Counted from the stretch's first letter, positions 23,401 to 38,400 are shown. The stretch is DNA of 64,000 nucleotides from Diorhabda sublineata (GCF_026230105.1 NC_079479.1:30225385-30289384), one strand, 5' to 3'. Program-made: numbers and translations. The notes: a model not told the origin generated them from the letters alone.

Positions 23401-26400
23401 AAAAAAAGTTTTTTCTAAAAGAAGCAAATTACACTTAAGAACCAAAACAACCCTGAAAAATTCCTTATGACAAGTGACGTTTCGTTCATTTTACATTTTA
23501 TTGCTGTAAAAATTTTTCGATTATTTTCATTTTAACTTGCTTGTATTAATTCACTTTTGAAAAACTTTTATTGGATAAGAATTATTTATTCCAAGTAATA
23601 AACTTTTCGTATCAGGAAATTCCTAGATGATTAAGAACAACCAACCAAATAATCCGATTAATGGAAATACATACCGATTCGTCATCGTCATCGTTCTCTA
23701 AATAATTGGGAATTTTCTTGAAACCATTACTTTTAATAAAATCTTTCACTTTGAATTCTTTAACGTTAGGACCGACGAATTCGAATTGACCGTACCACAT
23801 ATCGAAATCCAAATCTTCTATGTCGATTCCCTCTTCTTTTTCCTCGTTATCCGTATCCGTCATTTTGGAAAAGAGTTTCGAAAATCGCATTTGTTTACAG
23901 TTGAAAATAAAAATAATCGTGACCGCACCGCACTGTCGTATCGTTTAAACTATTTCCATTCATCACATCACAGGACGCTCCCTTGATAACGAATTAACCG
24001 CATAAGTAGAATTTAAAATAATAAATAAACCAAGGCGGGATTCGAATCGAATGTATTTCGACGGTGAGTCACTTCATAGAAAATGTTCCAGATAATTATT
24101 GAAAAGATGTTAAATATTTTGATGAACTGTATGGTTAAATGATCATGATGCACTTAATGTTAAAATCAAATATACCGAGTGTCTCACAATATTTTTTGAA
24201 ATATAAAAAATTCGCTGTAATAAAACTTATATTGTCTAATTAATGATGTATACGAAAATTAAATTTGATGTTTGATTATTCAACTTAAAATATGTTGAGA
24301 AGCCAGAAATAATTGATATTAAAATTGTTCATCTGGGCTCTAATGAAAATACTTTCGTCCAATTTCAATAAGAGGAGATAATTTAAAAATTAATCACCGA
24401 TATTCATCTTTAGGTAAATATCTTCATTTTTCCTCGTAATGTTTGAATTTATAATATTTGTTTGTTGTAAATATTCCTTATCGATGCACACTGTAAGGAA
24501 AATGAGTACTAGCATAATTTAAAATTAAATTTTAACAAGGCCAAACAGATAAGATATTTAAAAATTAAAATCTTAATTTCAGTGCCATTTAACACATGAT
24601 CTATCTATCTAATAAACAGTTTTGATTGTTGTTAGAAACTCATTGAGAGACAGATGAAATACTTCTGATTTTCCCTCTTTGTTTTTCACTTTTCCCTGTT
24701 CTTTTTGTACTTCTATTTTATCTTTTCATTTCCTATTTCTCTTCAGTTTTAATTTTATCTTCTTTAATCGTTTTATATTTTTCTTTTGCAGCTTTTTTGC
24801 ACTTCTCACTTTATCTTCCGTCTCACTACTTTTCAGGTTTTCTTATTCTCCTTGTACTTTTGTGCACTTCTACTTCACCTCTTTCTCTTAGTGATTCTTC
24901 TTCTCTATTTACATACTTCCATTTACTCTCCATGTATCTTTGACTCTTTAGTTTTTAATTTTATCTTTAATCCATTTATATCCTAGTTTTTTGCACTCTT
25001 ACTTTATCTTCTTTGTGTGTCAGTACTTTTCAATTTTATATTTTCCCGGTTCTTTTTCATCAGTTTTCTTCTTCTTTATCTCTTCTTTATCTCAGTAATT
25101 TTCCTTTCAAATTCTAATGGATTAGTTTTCTTTCTCTCTTTAGTTTTTAATTTTATGTTCAATCATTTTCTTTAGTATTTTGAACTACTACTTTACCTCT
25201 CTTTCGTTTCTGTACTTTCCTGTACATCAACAATCTACTAAAAATTAACTACCAAACTGGCAATAAACGATATTATTCTGTAAAATGTGCCATCTGGTAC
25301 CAATATGGTATCATATATACACATTTTGATTATAGAGGTCACAAAAGGCCAACGCAGTTCATAGAGGATATTTATCGCATGGAAGTTGTTTCTTTAGTAT
25401 ATAAATAACTTTATTATTCATCAGCGATATAATATTATTTGAAACTTTTTTGTAAAAGTTAAGGCCGTGTCACATGGAGTTAATACAAAGTGCAATGCGA
25501 TGCAAGACGCAATAGATCTTGATGAAAAGCATGATCCCTGCAGTACAGGTAACTTTAATTGCATGCAACTGGCAATTGTAGTTACTTCTAACTTAACAAA
25601 CAAACCCAGTAAGTCAGATTAGTTAATCAATTGGACACTTTTCTAAACAAACTTTTTTCTTCTGTGGTAAATTTTAACTTGAAAACTGGATGTAATACCC
25701 TTCAAATGCAACAGAGAAGGCAGCCAGGCTGTTGAGGGAATGTGGTAAATAAAGTAGAAATATAACAAAACAAAAACAAAGGCAGTCTTTAAAACAATAG
25801 CAACAAAAACAACTAAATCAAAAGTGGTAGTTAGGGAAGTTACAACAGACAACTATTGGAAAGTGTGTAAGTTATAAGAGGAAGAGAGAAGTGATTAGGC
25901 AGTTAATCAAGTTTTCAAATTTTGGAAAATACAGTATAACACAATGGGTTTCAAGCCTCTGAGAAAACCTAGATTGATATTGCCCGTAAATTATCTCACC
26001 ACTCCTTATGGGAGCCATTAGGATCTGTTAATCATATAGTTAAGTGATTCAAAGTGTCCCTTATTTATGACTATGTTTTCAAACCTCATTAATGTATCGT
26101 CTCACTTAATTCTTTCTTATATTAATCTAAACGACCATAAATATCCTTATCTGCTGATTTTATGATTATTTATAATTATTATTGTACATGATAAGATTTA
26201 GTATTTAAAGCTGTTAATAGACTGATACTGGGTTCTTAGTAGTTTGATGTTCGTCGAGAACGCTAGTCAGATTATTGAAAATACATTTATCTACTTTTTT
26301 TTGCTTGATAAATTTTTTTTACGAAGTTGTAAACTGAATTATTTAACTGGTACCTACAAAGATAGATATAAATTAAATTCCAGTACCATATTTTAATTAG

Positions 26401-29400
26401 ATATTTTAACATTGGAGTTTAATACCTTATTTTAGGTACTAATTATTTGGTAATCATATTATGTCCTTTATAAACAAAATTTGTAAGACAACGAGAATTT
26501 TTTTGAAAACTTTTACCGATCTGATACACTCACTGTTAACACTACATTAAAATTCAAATTTAAAACGTTATAATACTCTCGTCTCCCTTGTTTATAACTA
26601 AAAAGGAAACTGCACTTTCGGCGCAATTATGCTACTATCACCTGTGTAATTTGAATACTTTCCGTACCATCTCTACTACCTATTTAAAAAAATGTGTTCC
26701 AACGAAATTTCAATTTTAAAACATGGACTTTTATAAATATGCAAATTGAAATAACGAATTTATTTAATTTAATTGATAATCCTACAAAAAATACGTGAGA
26801 CAACGGGTGAGATATAAATAGATTCTATTCAAAGTCGAATACGTCCTTGTTTTATTTATTCCAATATATTTTAATACACCAAATTATTTACCGTTTGTTA
26901 AGGCACTTCGATTTCACTTAATCCACTACCCAACATTTATTTTTACCTTTATCTGTAATGACTATAAATACACTATATCGGTGAGTGCTTCATTCTTATT
27001 TACGGGTTTATAATGCGATAAAAACAATCTCACATACACGGGATTCGATTCGAAACTTGTCGCATAACTCAAATAGTTTTTCTTCGATCTATCCACTTTC
27101 ACAAACATCATTCAATTAACGTTAACATAAACACTCTACTTGAAATTCACCTCGCGTCAAACTACACTATTGTATATCGTATAAGCGACGTCATGGGAAG
27201 GTTGGAATTAGATAAAATACTATCAGATGTTCATGTTTTAATTTATGTTTTTTTTTATTTCGGAAATGTTGAATATGAAAATTGATAAAAAGCAGTTGGA
27301 ATTATATCGATTGTCGTACATTTATAGGTTAATTTCGTCAAAATTAAATTTATTACGATCAAAAATATTGGTATTGAAAAACACTATGAAAACCTTCATA
27401 TATAATAATTAATTTAAGTGATATATGCATTTTTTAAAATATGTGCATATAACCGTAATAAATAGCATATTGTGCATAATTGAAAGAATATTGAGAGAGA
27501 TAGAACCTCGAAAGGTGACGTAACGCTGGTTTTTGTAGGTCTGTTTTGTGTACAGTACTTCTGTAGTGGATATCATATGTCGCGAGAAATTAAAAGCACA
27601 TTCAATTTCTTTTTTTTAAGAAATGATTATACCCGTAATTAAGTTGTTCGTAGTAACAAAACGCAGATTCGAAATTTTACCACCCTGTCCGTGAGGGCAG
27701 CACTAGTAGTACCTAATTTATAACCTGTAATATCTGTATTATGTGTCTGTGGATATGCAGTACCTGTGGCTTCATTTTATAACTTTAATTTATCTGTGGT
27801 TTGTTTGTCGTGAGTGATTACTTACTCGCTCCACTCTTAGTACAAAATTTGAATATTTTGTTCAATACAGTTTACAAAATGTGTGAATACAGTTAAAGTG
27901 CATAAAGATATTTAGAAACGGTCACTATTCAGTTATTCAAAAAAAGCAAGATGTGACAACTGTAAAGTGGTTTGTTTACTACAGTTTAGGATTCAAAAAG
28001 TAAGTTTAATGTGATTATAAAGTGCTATCAAATTTTACTATTCATTAGTATGAAAAAATAAATAATTGAATGCTTTATATGTAGTTCTAATTATTATGTG
28101 GTAAATTGACCGTTTTGTTTTGAATGTCAAAACTATTAGAGATGGGATGTAGTCGATTAATATAGATGATATCAAAGAATTTATTTCATTATTTTTGTGA
28201 TTGTTTCTCTTTCGATTTCTTACACTGAAAAAAAAAAGATTTTTTTTCAGAAATGATGAGAATTATGTGCCCTCTACACCAACGGCGGCCAGCTGGTCTA
28301 GACTTGAAGGTTCATATAGCACTAATGGTAACAGACATTTCGCATTAAATTGATGGGAGGTTACGACACATTGTTATAGGTATAAATAACAGGCGTTTCA
28401 AGACTAAAATAATGTTATTAATTTTGCTATTCGCAAATAATCACTTTTATTGCAGTTTTCAAGCAACTTAATTAATTATATTTTATGGTCGTTAGAGCCA
28501 CATCCATAGAAAAATAGGATAAGCAATTTGATAAGTTAATGGAAGTACAAGTGTCCAAGGGACATATGGAATCGCTTAAGTAAGACGTTAGAGCATAAAA
28601 TAAGAGACATATTGTATAACTTAATATATGGTTAACAGATCTTAAATGGTTCCCAATAGGAGTGGCGAGATAAGTTATGGGTATTCCCAGTCTGTTATTC
28701 ATAATAAGACCTTTTAGACCGTTAACCTTGAATTCTGTTGGGCGGTCTGCGGAGGGTGTAGACTAATTTTTGTCAAGCAACTAGCTTTCTAGTTCTGTTT
28801 TTTCTAACAATTATCAATGTCCTTGGCTTATTACACCTGTTAATTTTTTTAACTTGTTCAAAACTAATTCTTTTTCATAATATTTGTCAGTGTCTATGGA
28901 TATCAATAACGGCATTAAAATTTTAATTTTGTTTTTTGGAAGAATTATACGAATAGTTGAATTTGCTGGTAAATTTAAGTAAAAGAATTGATCTTTAATG
29001 TTCCATGTTACGTATTCGACCACTACATGGACCGTGAAGCCAACTATATTCTGATATGACGTCGAATCTAAAGTTTGGCGGGTGTGCTGATTTTTTTCTT
29101 TTTTGGAAGGTCTGTTAACTTACGACAATCTCGAGATTCCAAGAATTCTAAGGTTCCAGAATGCAGGTTTAATATATAATGCGAGAGTCTAGTGGCCGTA
29201 AGTTATCGGAAAAGTGACAATAAAATGTAAAAATGAAAAGGTATATTTATAGAAATAAAAAGAACATTACAAGATTATAAAATACTCTGTAGTGCTTATT
29301 ACTTGACTGGTGGGTTAAAACATGATTTTTTCATAGTTCTTATGGGAAGGAGTATAGTGAGTCGATGATTATTAATTTAGAATACCAATGCACACTAATC

Positions 29401-32400
29401 GTTAATCTCAAATGCCACAGGTGTATGAATATTGAAAATTGGGTGAACGTCGAAATATATTAAATATGTACTTACTTTTTGATGAAGATCCAACACATCT
29501 TCCTCTAATGAAGCATCTGAGTACATATCATCTGTGGTGTCACAATTACTATTTCGTCCAGACGAATTGAAACTGGAACTACGATACAATTGACTAAAAA
29601 CAATTGAAAATCCGATCTTAGGGATGCACTTACAAATTTCTACATAATATAAACAAATAGGTAGTACCGTAGGAAGTGACATGAGATTTTGACCGTATTT
29701 CATGGTTTAAAAACAATTGGAAATCAAATCTCAGGGATATATTCACAAATTAACACATGATATAAACGAATAGGTAGTACCGTAGGTCGCAATGTGAGAT
29801 TTTGATAGCATTTGATGGCATAAAAACAATTAAAACTCAAATATCAGGGATTCATTCACAAATTCACACATAAAATGTATAAACAATAAGTTAGTACTGC
29901 AGAAAGTGATGTGAGATTCTGAAGACATTTAATTGAATAAATTGATATTAAAACTTGATATAGGCTGAGTCTTATGCTCAAACGACTGACTACCATACAC
30001 TCAATCACTCGAACACTTACACTACACCAATGACAAATTATCTCATTTATTTGTGTCAATGGAATACATATTATTTTCAAGAATACAGTTACATGGGTTG
30101 CTACTCTTCCTATGATCCCCAACGAAAGAAAACGTGTCTTGAAAACGATTCCTCTCCACATTAAACGGGGACTAAAGGAAAATTTTAAAAAGGTTATAAA
30201 TAAGGAGGGTGAAGGACTTAAATGCCAAATACAAGTCTTTCCACTGTTAAGTGATACCAAGTTAAAGGAGGGGAATTTCTTGGGCCACAAACCTTTAACT
30301 GGCCATAACATATTTAGATAGGGTTATTCTAATATGTTATGTCAAGTATATTTTTTTTGTCTAACCAATTTTATCAAAATAGAATAGATTAATCATTTCT
30401 TTGAAAATGAATTCTTCTGATTTTTCTAAAAAGTCTTTGGAATCATAAAAAAATCAAAACGCTTTTTGATTGCTTTGGGGCAATCAGAAAATCGAAATTG
30501 TAACAAAAAAGCATCGAAAATGCTTTTTGATTCTTTTGGGTTCATAAAAAAAATCAAAATTAACCTATAAAAGCATCGAAATTACTTTTTGATTCCTTCA
30601 GGGCAATCAGGAAATCGAAATTGTACCATAAAAGCATCGAAAATGTTTTTTGGTTCTTTTGGGATCATCAAAAAAATCAAAATTGTACCATAAAAGTATC
30701 GAAAACGCTTTATGATTCCTTGGGGCAATCAGAAAATCGAAATTGTACCTTAAAAGCACCGAAAATGCTTTTTGATTCCTTTGGGATCATCAAAAAAATC
30801 AAAATTAACCTATAAAAGCATCGAAAACGCTTTTTGATTGCTTTGGAACAATCTGAAAATCAAAATTGTACCATCAAAGCATCAAAATTGCTTTTTGATT
30901 TCTTCAGGGCAATCAGAAAATCGAAATAGTACCATGAAAGCGTTGAAATGCTTTTTGATTCCTCTGGGATAATAAAAAAAATCAAAACTAACCTATAAAA
31001 GCACCGAAAATGCTTTTTGATTCCTTCAGGGCAATCAGAAAATCGAAATTGTACCATAAAAGCACCGAAAATGCTTTTTGATTCCTTTGGGATCATAAAA
31101 AAATCAATATTAACCTTTAAAGCATCGATAACGCTTTTTGATTGCTTTGGGGCAATCAGAAAATCGAAATTGTAACAAAAAAGCATCGAAAATGCTTTTT
31201 GATTCTTTTGGGTTCATAAAAAAAATCAAAATTAACCTATAAAAGCATCGAAATTACTTTTTGATTCCTTCAGGGCAATCAGAAAATCGAAATTGTACCA
31301 TAAAAGCACCGAAAATGTTTTTTGGTTCTTTTGGGATCATCAAAAAAATCAAAATTGTACCATAAAAGTATCGAAAACGCTTTATGATTCCTTGGGGCAA
31401 TCAGAAAATCGAAATTGTACCTTAAAAGCACCGAAAATGCTTTTTGATTCCTTTGGGATCATCAAAAAAATCAAAATTAACCTATAAAAGCATCGAAAAC
31501 GCTTTTTGATTGCTTTGGAACAATCTGAAAATCAAAATTGTACCATCAAAGCATCAAAATTGCTTTTTGATTTCTTCAGGGCAATCAGAAAATCGAAATA
31601 GTACCATGAAAGCGTTGAAATGCTTTTTGATTCCTCTGGGATAATAAAAAAAATCAAAACTAACCTATAAAAGCACCGAAAATGCTTTTTGATTCCTTCA
31701 GGGCAATCAGAAAATCGAAATTGTACCATAAAAGCACCGAAAATGCTTTTTGATTCCTTTGGGATCATAAAAAAATCAATATTAACCTTTAAAGCATCGA
31801 TAACGCTTTTTGATTGCTTTGGGGCAATCGGAAAATCGAAATTGTAACAAAAAAGCATCGAAAATGCTTTTTGATTCTTTTGGGTTCATAAACAAAATCA
31901 AAATTAACCTATAAAAGCATCGAAAACGCTTATTGATTGCTTTGGAACAATCTGAAAATCAAAATTGTACCATAAAAAGCATCAAAATTGCTTTTTGATT
32001 TCTTCAGGGCAATCAGAAAATCGAAATAGTACCATGAAAGCGTTGAAATGCTTTTTGATTCCCTGGGATAATAAAAAAAAATCAAAACTAACCTATAAAA
32101 GCACCGAAAATGCTTTTTGATTCCTTCAGGGCAATCAGAAAATCGAAATTGTACCATAAAAGCACCGAAAATGCTTTTTGATTCCTTTGGGATCATAAAA
32201 AAAATCAATATTAACCTATAAAAGCATCGAAATTACTTTTTGATTCCTTCAGGGCAATCAGGAAATCGAAATTGTACCATAAAAGCATCGAAAATGCTTT
32301 TTGATTCTTTTGGGTTCATAAACAAAATCAAAATTAACCTATAAAAGCATCGAAAACGCTTATTGATTGCTTTGGAACAATCTGAAAATCAAAATTGTAC

Positions 32401-35400
32401 TATAAAAGCATCAAAATTGTACCATAAAAGCATCAAAATTGCTTTTTGATTTCTTCAGGGCAATCAGAAAATCGAAATAGTACCATGAAAGCGTTGAAAT
32501 GCTTTTTGATTCCTCTGGGATAATAAAAAAAAATCAAAACTAACCTATAAAAGCACCGAAAATGCTTTTTGATTCCTTCAGGGCAATCAGAAAATCGAAA
32601 TTGTACCATAAAAGCACCGAAAATGCTTTTTGATTCCTTTGGGATCATAAAAAAATCAATATTAACCTTTAAAGCATCGATAACGCTTTTTGATTGCTTT
32701 GGGGCAATCGGAAAATCGAAATTGTAACAAAAAAGCATCGAAAATGCTTTTTGATTCTTTTGGGTTCATAAACAAAATCAAAATTAACCTATAAAAGCAT
32801 CGAAATTACTTTTTGATTCCTTCAGGGCAATCAGGAAATCGAAATTGTACCATAAAAGCATCGAAAATGCTTTTTGATTCTTTTGGGTTCATAAACAAAA
32901 TCAAAATTAACCTATAAAAGCATCGAAAACGCTTATTGATTGCTTTGGAACAATCTGAAAATCAAAATTGTACTATAAAAGCATCAAAATTGTACCATAA
33001 AAGCATCAAAATTGCTTTTTGATTTCTTCAGGGCAATCAGAAAATCGAAATAGTACCATGAAAGCGTTGAAATGCTTTTTGATTCCTCTGGGATAATAAA
33101 AAAAAATCAAAACTAACCTATAAAAGCACCGAAAATGCTTTTTGATTCCCTCAGAGCAATCAGAAAATCGAAATTGTACTATAAAAGCACCGAAAATGCT
33201 TTTTGATTCCTTTGGGATCATAAAAAAAATGAATATTAACCTATAAAAGCATCGAAAACGCTTTTTGATTGCTTTGGGGCAATCAGAAAATCGAAATTGT
33301 ACCATAAAAGCATCGAAATTGCTCTTTGATTCCATTGGAGTCATCAACAAAATCATTATTGTATCATAAAAACATCGAAAACGATCATCAGAAACAACCA
33401 AGGGAATATATATTCGAGTATTTTCTTTATGATGCTTGTGGATATTAATCTTGAACTTCAGTAAGATACAGTATTCGGAAAAGACGCAAGCTCTGAAGAA
33501 AGGAATCACGATAAATTGACCGTCTTGGCGTCTGCAGGCGAACTCGGTGTTCATGAGCCACGTCTGCCACTTCAGTAGGTCTTGCGAATACTGCTCTAGG
33601 TAGGATTATGTTGGACAACTTGAAAGTGCATCTGCTGTGTTAGTATCAATAAAACAGAATCAGGTCAGCGACCTTTATTCAATACTGTGAGTTGTCCAAG
33701 CTTTTTATCAATTGTCAAATTGATGTTTTCTGTATTTGTATTGAGTCGTTCATCCTTAGAGTATGCTTGGGAGCCGAGCTCCAAATGTGCGAACAATACT
33801 TTAAAGACTCCAAGCTTTTGTGAAGCTGCTTTAGGTAATAATTTGGGAGTAATAATATATTACTCCCAATCTCAACGCCCAACAAGCGAATTTGCGGTGA
33901 TGGTGTTATTTTATTCCCAGACATGAACAAATTCTGAGCCGCAGCGACAGTCTTCTTTGCAAAAACAACAGCCAGGGTCTTTGCTGCATTAAATTCAATC
34001 AGATTGCTTTCACCCCTTTCCAGAATGTTTTCAACATCGATGTTGCCGGTGGTGATCTGTTGATGTCTACGGATTTGGGTGTTAGTTTATTGGGGCGGTA
34101 TTAATAAGTTGTTTAGTCAGGCAATATCGTTTCGACGTTTGTTTATTAGATATTTTGCAACTTTTTCGGTAAAGTAGCAGTCCACGTAACTGTATGGTTA
34201 GGTTGCTGAAATATGTTATCATATAATAAAATTTCTTTACCTGGCTAATGCATTTGAGCTCAATTGTTGACGTCGCCCATTACTAAAAAAACAATGAAAT
34301 TAATAAGGTTCGTAAATGTTCATTATATTCAATCTCAAGTATTATTTTCTAATAATTTGTTTCATTAATAAATGTTCTATCAAGATTCATCCCATTATGG
34401 TACTTACAAATCCCCTGCTATGTAACGCAATTTTAATGAAAGTCTCATGAATTTTTTAGTATATTCTAGGATAGCTGACAAATTCAGGAGCATTTATCGT
34501 TTGGTTAAGTAAGTCGTGTGACTAACTTTTTTTTTTGCCAAAAATCGATTTTATTCATCGATGTAATCTCCTTCAAGACCAATACAATCATTCCAACGCT
34601 ATTCTAACTTCTCGATGCGGTTGCTTCTTCATTTGAGCTGAATTTCTTACCGGCGAGCATTTTTTTGAGATCAGGGAATAGCCAGTAGTCACTAGGAGCC
34701 TGATCTGGACTATACGGTGGATGAGGAAGCGATTCGTTCAATTTAACCATCGGTACATTGACTTGGTGAAACAATAGTTTATTTTTCGACATATTAGGCA
34801 GTTTTTCTTTGAATTTTACATTCAAACGATCCAACAACTCTATGTAGCATAGAGAATAACCTATTTCATTTCGTTACAATATTATCAAATAGGTTTTAGA
34901 AGTTTTTTGTTATTGATTTTTGAGAAATGTTGATCACTTTTGCGCATTTGTTATAAATTAAAAAAATATGAAACGATTTATAGATGGTTTTCCAAAAATA
35001 TAGAAAAATTTTATACTTACTGTCGAAACGAACCACATCTCCTATTGGCAAGATTTTCCTGGTGGCTAAAAAAGCATACATTGAATTATCATAAAATTTA
35101 AAAATAATTATTAATAAAACAAAGTATTAGTTTTCTTCTTCTTCGTGAATAACTTCCTAATCTCTGAGTTTAACCTTCCCCAATATAGAAAAAAAAAAGA
35201 TTATGGAAGCTATTGAAATTGATGATGACGTATACAATCAAACCCAAATCTTAATCCAATGATAAAAATTCTGTTTTTTGGTTAACAATTTTTCGCAAAA
35301 TTATGCCTTGTAACACTTGCACCCATTAAAAACACCATCCAATCAAGGCTAAATACAATTAAGAGAATGTTTAAAAAATTCGCAACACAATAGATAATAT

Positions 35401-38400
35401 ATCAATTTTCACACCTTCGACTGCAAAAAAGTTATAGTACTTCCTTCGACAACTCTTTTGGTGACAAATCCACAGTCCCTGAGGACTAGACATCTTCCAG
35501 AGATGACAAAAAAATAGATTCGTTCTGAATCATCAGATTTTTGAAACAACAGTCTCGAGTCACCACTATTTTCAACATATTTGACTGTTCAATTAATTTT
35601 TTCTCTTCTACTACGTCCATTGTTCTTTTTAAAGTTTTTCCCTGAAGAATATTGCTACTAAGTTTTTTCTTCGGGCTCTAACTGAAAGTCAAGCAAGAGT
35701 TTGTTCCCCCAGCTCTAATAAATCTACTATTTGGAAGTGTGGAACACTGGGCCGTGATGTTATTGACCAAAAAAAAATTATGGGACCATTGTCTCCGAAT
35801 AAAGATCATCGTTTTGACAAGAGCAGGGTTTTTATTAATCATTTCTGAAGAGGTTGCAGTAAACGGTGGTAATTTTGACAGATCACAGCAGAAACTAGAA
35901 ACCAGAAACAGTGAAAATCACCCTTCCTTCAAATTAAAAAACTGGGTTCGCAATTTTCTCCCCTTGGGCTGCAAAAACAACCCTATTCGGCGAAAGGCGC
36001 ACAATGCCCGAGTAAGAGACATTTTCCAACGATGACAAAAAATAGATTCGTTCTGTATAATCAGATTTTTGAAACAAAAGTCCCGAGTCACCACTATTTT
36101 AAACATATTTGACTGTTTAATTCAACTTTTTCTCTTCTGCTATGTTCATTGTTCTTTTTAAAGTTTTTTCCTGAAGAATATTGCTGCCAAGTTTTTTCTT
36201 CGGGCTCTAATGGAAAGTGAAGCAGAGTTTGTTCCCCCAGCTCTAATAAATCTTATATTTGGAAGTGTGGAACACTGGGCCGTGATGTTATTGGCCGAAA
36301 AAACAATTTTGGGATCGTCGTTTCGACAAGAGTAGGATTTTTATTAATAATTTCTAAAGAGGTTGCAGTAAACGGTAGTAATTTTGACAGATCACAACAG
36401 AAACTATAAATACAGTGAAAATATGTTTAGGAACTATTTATTATATAGGCATGCACGAATCGTAAATCAAAGTCTCACCTTGGAGAAGATCTCCTTAAAC
36501 TTGTACGCAACCATGTGTTTCTATTTATTCCATTTATACTTCTTGTTTCATTTCCTCTAAAACAGAAAAAAATGTTTTGTTATCTATGTAAATATAAAAA
36601 ATCATGATTTCCTGATACATATAAAATTTAGAGTCTGAAATGTGGAACGCCGGAATTATTTCAGAAACAACTATAATTTTCATAAATTTCGGTATAGTTT
36701 ATCATATAATCGATCTACATTGCCAGATTTTCCGTTTCCTTTCCAAATAGGTCACCCCTAAATAATTTTTTCGAAATGATTAATTTTTGTTCACCTATGA
36801 AATCATTAAGCCATCCTTGAGTGAGGCTTTCCATACAAAAAATTCAATTTGTACGTTTGAACGGCCTTTACGAATAATTGTTTCGTAGAAAAAATGTTGT
36901 ACATTACTATAGCAAACATATACTTCACGCAAATGATCAATTGTTATGTGGTCAAACAAACGAGCTTTTAGGTTAGGTTAGGTACGAGCAACCTCGATCT
37001 CGATAAGTCGTGGTTCACTCGAAGGCCATTGATTTTCCATGATTTGGAAACTTAGTTAACTAGATAAGGGTGTGGGATATAAATAAATGGGTACATTTTT
37101 AGACAGCTTAGCAAGTGTTTCAAAAGACACAAAAAATTCAAATCGAAACTAATGGTGTATGATTGACGATATCTTCTCGCGGTGGTTCTTCATCATACAT
37201 TTATCCTTCTGGAAATTCTGTCCACCAAAATATATGAAAGAGTGTTAGATCTAGATTTAAGCAGTTCGTAAATAAGCATCAAGAAGGAAATTTTGTGATT
37301 TGTACAGATATGGCAACTGCTCATTATGCAACGGACATTGGGGGAGCTTTTGCAGAGTTGAAAATTACGTTTATTGAGAAGATTAGGAATGTTCCTAATG
37401 TGCCTCAGATGACACAAATTGAACGTTTTTGGTAAATTTGAAACTTTCATTCTAAAGGTTGAGAGGCAACTACACGTGAAGAATTAAAAAAGACAATTTT
37501 GAGCAAACACCAGATTTAGAATTTCAAAATTTAATGCAATATTTAAAAAAAAATAGGAAAGCGATTTTCGTCATGATTATGATATTTTTGGACCGAATCG
37601 CTTTGGAAAGACCTTTATTTTACAATTTATTCCCTAGATAGCTGCATATTTTAACCCGTTGCACTTGTTGGTTGGTTTTAAGTCTCTGGTCTCTGAGTGC
37701 TTCTTTCAGAGGTACAAACATGCGGAAATTACATGGTTATAACTCTTGATTGTATGTTTGAAAAGTGTACAGTTCTTTTTACTAGTTTCTATAGCGTTGC
37801 AGCTGCTGTTTGGGGCCTGGTGTGGTCGAGGAGAAACAACACTTCGTGGATGGGACAAAGTCATGCATACTGAAGCTTAACTTCATTTAAGAGACGGCAG
37901 TAGTAAGGTGCGTTGATGGTCTAATTTTTCTCCAATTCCAAAAACCCGTAGCAAAACTTTCTACGCATATAATCGAGTTCTGACTTTTACGAGATTTTCT
38001 TTCTTCACTTCCTTACTTTCACGTTTTGATTCGAGACTGTAATGATGCACAATTTAATACAGAAAAGCTACTTCAACATGAGTTTCAATTGCGAACTTTT
38101 TTGGTCATCATCCAGCAAGACCAAATGCTTTCTAATAATCGATAGAACACTTTCAAAGTTAACACTAAGTTTTTCCGAAATTTGAAGCGCAGAATCCATT
38201 TCATAAGCTCACAAACACGAAGGCGACGGGAATGCTCTTGATTATTAACAAATTAACGGATTACTTGAATTCCTTACACCAAATCTTTCCTCTTGACCAT
38301 GGGCCAGCAGTATGCAATAAATTTCGGATGTATTCACATTTATAACAGATGAAAATCTGTATAATAATTCGTTGCTCAACAGAGACAGGCACATTCTTCC

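Noticed and set aside
24679..24986. Phe/Ser-rich frames in 24.7-25.0 kb
   Set aside because: Direct product of a C/T-rich low-complexity repeat.
30621..33554. Several 64-182 aa open frames over 30.6-33.5 kb as coding genes
   Set aside because: They are translations of a ~61-bp satellite; their peptides repeat with the monomer period and match no family.
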